From Lantana camara (taxonomy: Eukaryota; Streptophyta; Magnoliopsida; Lamiales; Verbenaceae): DNA of 64,000 nucleotides. Location: the NCBI GenBank assembly GCA_037501455.1, contig CM074857.1, positions 31,082,001-31,146,000 of the forward strand, written 5' to 3'. Shown here piece by piece: positions 56,645 through 64,000 of the stretch. Below the pieces are notes generated by a model that did no database searches, was not told the origin of the DNA, and saw nothing but the letters and a program-made list of their open reading frames with translations. The translations under genes were made by a program, and so were the position numbers. The number at the start of each line of letters is the position of its first letter. Position 1 is the first letter of the stretch.

Positions 56645-57669
56645 GCATTTTTCCAATTATATGTGCGTGCACTTTTCTAGTCATAATATGGCGCTCCAAT
56701 ATGGAACAGCCCAACCCATATATAAAACAAGTAATTTATATATATGCGCTGTAGGGAATGAAAGACCAATTTGTCATTAATTTACACCTAACCTCTGTTC
56801 AATTTGATGTTTCCTTTTCATTAATGTGGTAGTTAAATGATATGCATAATGCATGTTCCAAAAATGGACCAACTCGTCGCATGCATGCCTTTTAATTGTC
56901 TAAACGTTCATAAAATTTCTTCAAATTGGCTTTTCCATGCAAATACTTCCTAATTTTAGACCATTGAATTAAGGAAACATATATAATATATAGTCTTAGA
57001 ATAAGAAATTTATCAAGAGATAGAAAAGGACACATGCATTGCACATATAACTAGAAAAATGCAAGTATATTTCTAATTCCAACTTTAAAATAATCATATG
57101 ATAACTCTTATAGTTTATGTATCTTGTATTTTATTAGGAGTATTATAATTTATACCAACATTCCCGTGTTTTGATTCAGTAACAAAAACGTCCGTTAAGA
57201 AATTATAATTAAAAACCATATGTCCCTGACATAATATTAAATTTGGCTGAATGCATGTGGTGTAGTCACGAATTTGAAGTTCAAATATCAATCAATAAAC
57301 GTATAACAGCAAAATAGGATATATTCAAAAAGAAATTTCATAGAGAAAGCATCAAAACTCAGTGATCCATATGTAATGTTGTTATTTGACAAAGGGAAAT
57401 TTTTGTTATTACTAAAGTCTTAGGAAACATATGTATAATTTTGAAAAAAAAAAAAAGCCTCAGAGTACGTCTGTATGATTGTCTTGATTTTATTTTATAT
57501 ATTTGGCTAAAATCTCACAAAGTACATATATATATGAGCTGAAAATTTTATCTTCTCAAGTGAACTAATTAATTTCACACTCTTCTGGGTTATAAATTGC
57601 TAAAGTTGAATCAGCCACATCTCATAATTTGACGAAAATTAGAAAATGTATTCAAATTTCAAAAATAAG
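56645..57669. other. Spacer with M-element scraps
   Basis: Short M-like pieces (GCACTTTTCTAG at 56668, ATATAACTAGAAAA at 57045). 57530-57690 matches 63365-63510. No gene. Confidence 0.5.
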
Positions 57670-57949
57670 TGCATCTTGAGAATTTTGTACTCTTCACAAG
57701 TATATTTTAGAGATAATTTGTGTAAAAATAAATCTACCTCGAGTATACCACCACAAAGCAAACAACCTAACATAATTCACAAAATCGTAGGAGTATTTCT
57801 AAAGTCCATCTAAATTATTACGTATTAACAACACGTGCAGTTTTCTAATTATATGTATCTTGCACGTGTACTTTTCTAGTTTTGTAATATAAGAAATGGG
57901 TTGTTAATTTAATTAAGATGATTTTAATCAAATCTATGATAGCACTCAG
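57670..57949 (-). pseudogene. Transporter 5' exon scrap plus partial M
   Basis: 57690-57770, minus strand, encodes CGGILEVDLFLHK-like sequence also seen upstream of copies P1, P5 and P6. A partial M element (57828-57945) follows and then runs straight into plus-strand copy P4. The role of this 5' segment in the original gene is unclear. Confidence 0.5.
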
Positions 57950-57954
57950 ATTCA

Positions 57955-58936
57955 ATTATATAGCAGCCATTTTCCACAAATGGGGATGGCGAGTTCTGTT
58001 TGGGGTGACTGCTATACCTAGTGTTTTCATCTTCTATATCTCATTGATTATGCTCTAGTCCACTCAATATTACCTCGAGCGAAGTTCAATTGAAATGACG
58101 AAGAATGCTACGAGGATTATGAGGAGACCAAAGGTGCTGATTAATGGTCTGAAAGAGTTGCTCAGACATTGTAACCGGCCTGCTCTCATCATTTCAACGG
58201 TAGAGACGGTATTTGAAGATTTCTCGTCAGTTAATTTGGTTATTCATTATATTCCATTCATTCTCCAGTCTGCCAAGTATAAGGAGCATGTTGTTTTTTT
58301 GGCGCCCATTGTCCTAGCAACAATACAACTTGTAGCCAAAACAGTTGGAAGATTGTTCATTCGGCGGATGGGCAGGAGAATGGCCTATTTCCTAGCTTAT
58401 TTAGCTTCGATTATACCAGTGGTATGACTTTCTTCATCTAATGACATTTTATCTACTTTTAGTTTTTTTTTTTTTAAGAATAGTTACACAGATATATGTT
58501 TAATTATTTCCTTATGTACTTGTACGTATGCCTAGGATTTAGTTTTCATTTGAATCCAAACAAGCATTACCATTTGGATCCACACCAAAAGAGCTATCTC
58601 TGTTGCATTGGTGGTAGTACATACTACCAGACTGGAGTTCTATTGGAACCTCACGGTTGGATTGATCCCAGATTTCCAGATGAGTGCTCCGAGATAGGGT
58701 CAACGTACATGGTCTGCCTTGCTTTGTTCACCACCTTCGTGGCAAACAATGTCTTTCTCCACCTAAAAAAAAAATGTCTTTCTCCACCTGCTTTGTTTCT
58801 TTAGGGAGTGGACATTATTCTTTTTTGCCGGTTGGACTGCTTGCTTTATATTCTTCATGATGTTGTTCCTTTCCGAAACTAATGGGATTCCACAACAGAA
58901 ATTGGTGAGATGAGTTTGGTGTTTGCCTTAGTTTCG
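57955..58936 (+). pseudogene. STP-like sugar transporter pseudogene P4
   Basis: The frame starts GWRVLFGVTAIPSVFIFYIS, matching the STP segment GW(R).SLG.AA.PA.. Then come LERSSIEMTKNATRIMRRP, NRPALIISTVETVF, YIPFILQSAKYKEH and LFIRRMGRR. The last exon from about 58532 reads LEPHGWIDPRFPDECSEIGS, CLALFTTFVANNVFLH and then PETNGIPQQ. It carries a stop after LIML, and its last exon contains a tiny poly(A) insertion with a 17-bp duplication at 58748-58789. Copy P2 lacks the insertion. It ends at 58936, where minus-strand copy P5 starts, so the two are tail-to-tail. Confidence 0.75.
58765..58772 (+). mobile_element. A8 insertion with 17-bp TSD in P4
   Basis: AATGTCTTTCTCCACCT at 58748-58764 is repeated at 58773-58789, separated by eight A. 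The paralogous site in P2 (near 46289) has a single uninterrupted copy, so it serves as the empty site. Confidence 0.75.
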
Positions 58937-58937
58937 T

Positions 58938-60330
58938 GAAGCACATTATCGCAAAACAAAACGCGACGTGGATGAACAACATCCTCTATCTCAATAGGAA
59001 AAGTAAGTGCAGAAACACTTAGTTTCTTATGAAAGTGGCAAAGAATCCAAGGCCCAACACATACATAGATGCAACGGTGACACATTTCTCGGAGAATATT
59101 AGGTCCCAACCACCCGTATGATCCAAAAAAAATCCCACCCCTAATTATATTTATAAGTATTAATGCAATAAACAATGTGACCCCATGAAGATGATCACAA
59201 GACAAACCTAAAATGGAATAACAAAAACAAATTAATAATAATCACTAATTTTGCTCAATTTGTAAGACAAATCAAGTCAATAGACATACCATTGGAATGA
59301 TTGCTGAAATATACCTAACCAAAAACATCCTATGGCACCCTATCCTTGGAATAAGTAACAATCTGCTTTTGCTGCCGTTTGTATAATGGATAGAACTACT
59401 AGAGCAAGAAATTTGTTGTCCTTCATATAACTAATGGACTCGAATAAGAACGGACTAAAAAATATTACCAGGTCTACGCCGAGAGCTTTCCGAAAATAAC
59501 ATCCATTGTTGTGATGATGAAAGTAGGACGGTTTTGGAGGACTAAGCAGCACTTTTGATTGAATTTTTGGATTGTTGATTTTCTACCTGAGCTACCATTT
59601 GCGCATTCTTGACCTCTATCGCTAACGAAGTTCTTGGGGATATCAAAAATCTTTTTGCTTTTTCTATAAACCCTCGCTTAATAAACAATTTGGGTGACTC
59701 CGTCATAAGAAATGACATTCCGAAAAGGAGTAAATCTAGAACTCCTACTATACCAAACATAAATCTTCATCCCCACAATAGGTAGACTGATGCTATGTAA
59801 ATTGAGGTGCATGCTCTTATACCACCTAAACTACTACCCTATTTATATATATCCACAGCTCGAACATTTTCAGGCATGGTCTCTATGTATATTTTTTGAA
59901 CCACCTACATGGTATATTAATCAAATTATGTTACTACAATAAAAGTAAAAATTTTCATGTAAAAGACTAGAAAAATATATAAATCTTAATAAATTTTTTA
60001 TTAATTTGTTAACCTGACTAATCAAGCCAACCCTGCGTCCACTCAGTAACTTGTCTATAACCTCCACAGAAACATGTAGGAATCAAGACATACATCTTAC
60101 GCCTATAAGGACTAGCACTGCAATAATCTTTATTACATGTTTTCATCCCACATGGATGCAGAAGAAAGACATGGACATACTGATAAATGTCATGAAATGT
60201 ATTACTAAAGAGTGCACGAAAAGTCACTGATTATTATACTAACAGGAATCATGTTGATAGTTCTGTACTCTTCACAAATATATTTTAGAGATATCTTATG
60301 CAAGAATAAATCTACCTCGAGTATACAACC
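58938..60330 (-). pseudogene. STP-like sugar transporter pseudogene P5
   Basis: From the 5' side: CGGCILEVDLFLHK-like segment near 60320, a GYRQ..EW region near 60030, a frame with GIVGVLDLLLFGMSFLMTES, KLFIKRGFIEKAKRFL (ESP..LI.RG....A...L in STP), then FFSPFLFESISYMKDNKF and QTAAKA. The last exon, 59205-58940, has YGWLGPNILREMCHRCIYVC with a shift and stops before the family PET motif, at the junction with P4. Many stops and shifts. Confidence 0.7.
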
Positions 60331-60374
60331 ACCAGGCCAACAACCTTCTAAAGTCTACCTAAATTATTAGGTGT

Positions 60375-60815
60375 AAACAACACGTGCACTTTTCTAGTTA
60401 TATGTATCATGCACGTGCACTTTTCTAGTTATATAATATAAGAAATGAGTTGTTGATTTAATTAAGATAATTTTAATCAAATCTATGATTATATTTCATT
60501 TTAAATTGGACTAAATGATGAAATGATTTTAATGATTGAATGACACTAATTATGATTATTTTTCAAAATTGACCTTTTACACGTGCACTTTTCCAATTAT
60601 TTTCCCTACAAGTATTTATTGAATATCTTCAAAACTTTTCAGAAAGGAAAACAAGCGCACAACAAAATCAACCTCATTTCATCTCCTGTTGTCTTAACTT
60701 ACCTAAATGAATATGAGTTCCAACACTTGTACTTGAAAATACAAATGCACTTTCTATATTATATAATTAGAAAAGGACACGTGCATTGCACTTTCTATTT
60801 CTTGCCTTTCTGACC
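60375..60815. repeat. Repeat M, copy 5
   Basis: Starts ACACGTGCACTTTTCTAGTTATATG with the motif doubled, ends AGAAAAGGACACGTGCATTGCACTTTC. Begins the larger block 60375-63340 that parallels 51536-53570. Confidence 0.72.
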
Positions 60816-61214
60816 AGGTTTTGATTTTGGTGCATTAATTGAAAAAAAAATATAATAAAAATATAATTTCATAATAAAACTCCACCACCTCATGACAACA
60901 TGCAAAGAAACGAGAAACAATCACCAAAACTGAAGGTCTTCAAATTAAACAGTTTGTCCACATTTATATATGTAGCAACATTGAATTCTAACCAGCAACA
61001 CGGATATTCATATATCAGTAGCAAATCGATACAGCAAACCCCCTTCATTCTAGTAACTCCTCAACAGAAAAAAACAAAAATACCAACACAACTACCAAAT
61101 GCCAAGACCATCAATTGCAAGAGACAAAATTTTTACTATTCAGTATAGTGTACATTCCATAATTGTTGGAAAGCAAAAATAAGAAAAAGAGAGTAAAATT
61201 TACCTAAAATCAAC
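60816..61214. repeat. Transporter 3' flank, duplicated
   Basis: Matches 51930-52330 (GACAACATG, CACCAAAACTGAAGG and CAAATTAAACAG phrases in the same order). Likely 3' UTR and downstream DNA of the ancestral transporter, minus strand. Confidence 0.65.
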
Positions 61215-62774
61215 TCATATATTTCCTCCAGAACCAGTGTCTTTATCACACCCTTTTAATTCTGATTTGTTGCGTTTATTCCAGCTGTTTTCGGAATAAA
61301 CAACAATTTGGCGCACGTCATCGCAAAACAAAACGTGGTGTGGAAGAAGAAGATCCTCTCTCTCAATAGGGAAAGTATGTGTAGAAAAACTTAGGTTTCC
61401 TATGAAAGTGGCAAGGAATCCAAGGCCCAACACATACATAGATCCAATGGTGGCACATTCTCGAAGAATTTTAGGTTCAATCATACGTATAACCCAGATA
61501 AAATCCCACCCCTAATCATATATATAAGTATCAATACAATAGACAATGTGGCTCTATAGGGGCTTCAAATGGTAGGAAGGGTTTTCATTAAAAATAAAGA
61601 TGATCCCAAGACAAACCTAGAATGGAATAACAAAAACAAATTAATAATAATCGCTAAATTTGCTCAATTTGTAAGAGAAAACAAGTCAATAAACATACCA
61701 TTGGAATGGTTGTTGTAATATACCTGTCCAGAACGTCTTCTGGCAACCTATCCTTGGAATGAGCAACAATCCAACTGCTTCTGCTGCAGTTTGTACAATG
61801 GCAAGAACTACCAGAGCAAGAAATTTGTTGTCCTTCATGTAACTAATGGACTCGAATTAGAACGGGTCAAAAAATATTACTAGGTCCACGCCCGAGAGCT
61901 TTTTAAAAATGATGTTGATTGTTGTGATGATGAAAGCATGACAGTTTAGAGGACTAAGCAACATTTTTGAACGGGTTTTTGGATTTTCAATTTTCTACTT
62001 GAACTTCGATTTGTGCATGCTCGATCTCTATCTCTGATGTAGCTCATAGGGATTTCAAAACTCTTTTTGCTTTTTCTATAAACCCTCGCTCAATAAAGAA
62101 TTTGAATGACTCAGTTATAAAAAATGACATTGCGAAAATGAGTAAACCCGAAACTCCTACTATACCAAACACAAATCTACATCCCCACAACAGGTAGATT
62201 GATGCTATATAAATTAAGGTGCATGCTAATATGCCACCTAAACTGCTACCCAGTTATATATGTCCACAACTCGAATATTTTCTGGCATTGTCCTTACGTA
62301 TATTGTTGGAACCACTTATATGATACATTAATCAAATTTATGTTACTACAATAAAAGTAAAAATTATCATGTAAAAGACTAGAAAAATATATCAAAATTT
62401 TGATTAATTGACTAACCTGACTAATCAAGTCAACCCCGCATCCACTCAGTATCATGCATATAACCTCCACAGAAATATGTGGGAACCAAGACATACATCG
62501 TACGCATATAAGAACTAGCACTACAACAATCTTTATCACATGTCTTTCTTCTGCATCTACATGGCTTCGTTCTGTATGGATACATAAGAAAGACATGGAC
62601 ATACCGATAAGTGTCATGAAATGTATTACTAAATGGTGCACAAAAAACCACTAATTTCTGAACAACAATAATCATCATGATAGTTTTGTACTCTTCATAG
62701 GTATATTTTAGAGATGTCTTATGTAAGAATAAATTTTTCTCGAGTACACAACCACAAAGCCAACAACCTGACAT
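61215..62774 (-). pseudogene. STP-like sugar transporter pseudogene P6 (most complete)
   Basis: Order on the minus strand: a 5' exon (62774-62650), SVEVICMILSGCGVDLISQV near 62440, VPTIYVRTMPENIR near 62275-62318 (cf. VPLYLSEMAPAKIRG of STP proteins), GCRFVFGIVGV, IERGFIEKAKRVL near 62060, SISYMKDNKFLALVVLAIVQ near 61800, GLLLIPRIG, then a last exon CATIGSMYVLGLGFLATFIG. A shift after FIGN destroys the C-terminus. It preserves the exon layout best and serves as reference for the others. Confidence 0.72.
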
Positions 62775-62825
62775 AATTCACAAGATCGCAGGAGTATTTC
62801 TAAAGTCTACCTAAATTATTAGGTG

Positions 62826-63255
62826 TTAACAATACGTGCACTTTTCTAGTTATATGTATCATACATGTGCATTTTTCTAGTTATATAATATAAGAAATGA
62901 ATTGATGATTTAATTAAGATAATTTTAAATAAATCTATGGTTATATGTCTTTTGAGATTTGACTAAATGATGAAACGATTTTAATGATTAAATGACATTA
63001 ATATGATATTTTTCAAAATTAACCTTTTACACGTGCACTTTTCTAATTATTCTACCCTAGTGTGATTTATTGAATATCTTCAAAACTTTTCGAAAAGTTA
63101 AACAAGTTCACAACAAAATCAACCCCATTTCATCTTCTTTTGTTTTAACTTACCTAAATTAATACAAGTTCACAAAACGTGTACTTTAAAAATACGAGTG
63201 CACTTTCTATATTTTATAATTAGAAAAGTGCATGTGTATTACACATATAACTAGA
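62826..63255. repeat. Repeat M, copy 6
   Basis: Starts ATACGTGCACTTTTCTAGTTATATG, ends AAAGTGCATGTGTATTACACATATAACTAG. Lies immediately upstream of P6 on its strand, as copies 1 and 5 do for P1 and P5. Confidence 0.72.
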
Positions 63256-64000
63256 AACGCTTGATGTTTCATTGTGTGTGTATATCATATCAGCTATTTT
63301 ATTTCATGAGTCAGTAGATGTTGCTCTAACAGTTGTCCAAATCGATCTCAACCTCCAAAAAAAGAAATATGAGCTGAAAATTTTATTTTCTCATGTGAGC
63401 TAGTCAATTCCACACTCTTGCAGGGTATAAATTGGAAAAGTTGAATCGACCAAATCTCATAATTTGACGAAAATTTAAAAATGTACTGAAATTTAAAAAA
63501 TAAATCACTAAGGATAGGTAAAATTCTAAAATTTATTAATATGAGACCAAAATAAAAAAATAGGTACTATACATCCCTCAATTCCAATTTCCCCTAATTA
63601 ATTGCTTGTTTTCTTCTTGGGTTCTTTAACAATTTTACATGTTATGCATGATACTATTCAACTAGGCTATTATTTATTTTTCTATTCATAACAAATTTAA
63701 ATTTCTATTTGACTTGGTTCATGGTAACTCTAATTAAACACTGGAAAATAAATATAAGATGAAGATGAGATTCTAGCACTATATTTAGGTAACCCACTAT
63801 GAGTCCCCTAAAGCCTGCCAAAATTGCGCAACTCTTCTCCCCCCAAATATACCACCTCCTTTTTTCTTGACCTTCTAAAGAATAACAATAAATCAATTAT
63901 ATTTATGCAATTTAGCAATTTGAAGTAGTAATAATTACTTGTTTCATAACCTGGTTGACTCTATGGATACAGTTGAATCCGTTGATGTCGTCGAACGTAA
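63256..64000. other. AT-rich DNA to window end, no gene
   Basis: 63256-63340 matches the flank of copy 3, and 63365-63510 matches 57530-57690. The rest has no recognised gene. The window may end near an exon, but nothing supports a call. Confidence 0.5.

Noticed and set aside
56440..56780. Lys-rich or Phe-rich frames
   Set aside because: Translation of the A40 tract.

Overview
This window is nuclear DNA from a flowering plant, most likely a eudicot. It is AT-rich, has no bacterial gene organisation, and is dominated by plant-type transposable elements: Tekay/Del-like Ty3 elements primed by initiator-Met tRNA, plant LINEs with a C-terminal RNase H, hAT and 9-bp-duplication (MULE-like) DNA elements, and a Helitron. 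It also holds degenerate plant-type sugar transporter (STP/MFS) genes. I see no intact host gene, no rRNA or tRNA gene and no CRISPR array. The species cannot be named from what is visible.

Region 1 (1-6198). The window opens inside a minus-strand LTR retrotransposon. Its 5' LTR (1292-3231) carries six G-box palindromes in 68 bp. A fragment of another gypsy-type LTR follows, then about 2.6 kb of AT-rich DNA without genes.

Region 2 (6199-36290) is a Russian doll. One minus-strand, 5'-truncated LINE (L1) is split across 30 kb: RT at 35267-36290, the post-RT part at 11572-12179, the zinc-binding domain and RNase H start at 8485-9475, and the RNase H end plus 3' UTR at 6199-7511. Its gaps are filled by a second LINE (L2, with an 18-bp target duplication), a copia-like LTR fragment, a hAT-like element carrying a fragment of a LOG2-like E3 ligase gene, and a hAT element C with an 8-bp duplication. 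C holds a MULE-like MITE and a Ty3 element B (TSD ctccg). B's left LTR in turn holds a very young non-coding element A (TSD acacg, two 4,021-bp LTRs differing at about seven sites seen by eye).

Region 3 (36291-64000) is a graveyard of STP-like sugar transporter pseudogenes: six pieces on both strands, several accompanied by a recurring ~430-bp inverted-repeat element (M). A chimera of M and a transporter exon has been amplified into a ~340-bp tandem array. Insertions here include a 9-bp-TSD element holding a solo LTR, a 943-bp hAT MITE, a Helitron, a second solo LTR, another MITE, and two tiny poly(A)-only insertions with 16-17-bp target duplications.

How it fits together: B supplies (now dead) gag-pol functions that elements like A and the two solo LTRs would have needed, since they share leader, PBS, PPT and terminal motifs. 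LINE machinery of the L1/L2 type is the likely source of the poly(A) insertions. The most unusual signals are palindrome clusters at a matching place in different LTRs, a six-hairpin array before A's 3' LTR, a 43-bp block frozen in otherwise diverged LTRs, and a covarying 3' two-hairpin structure in the LINEs.
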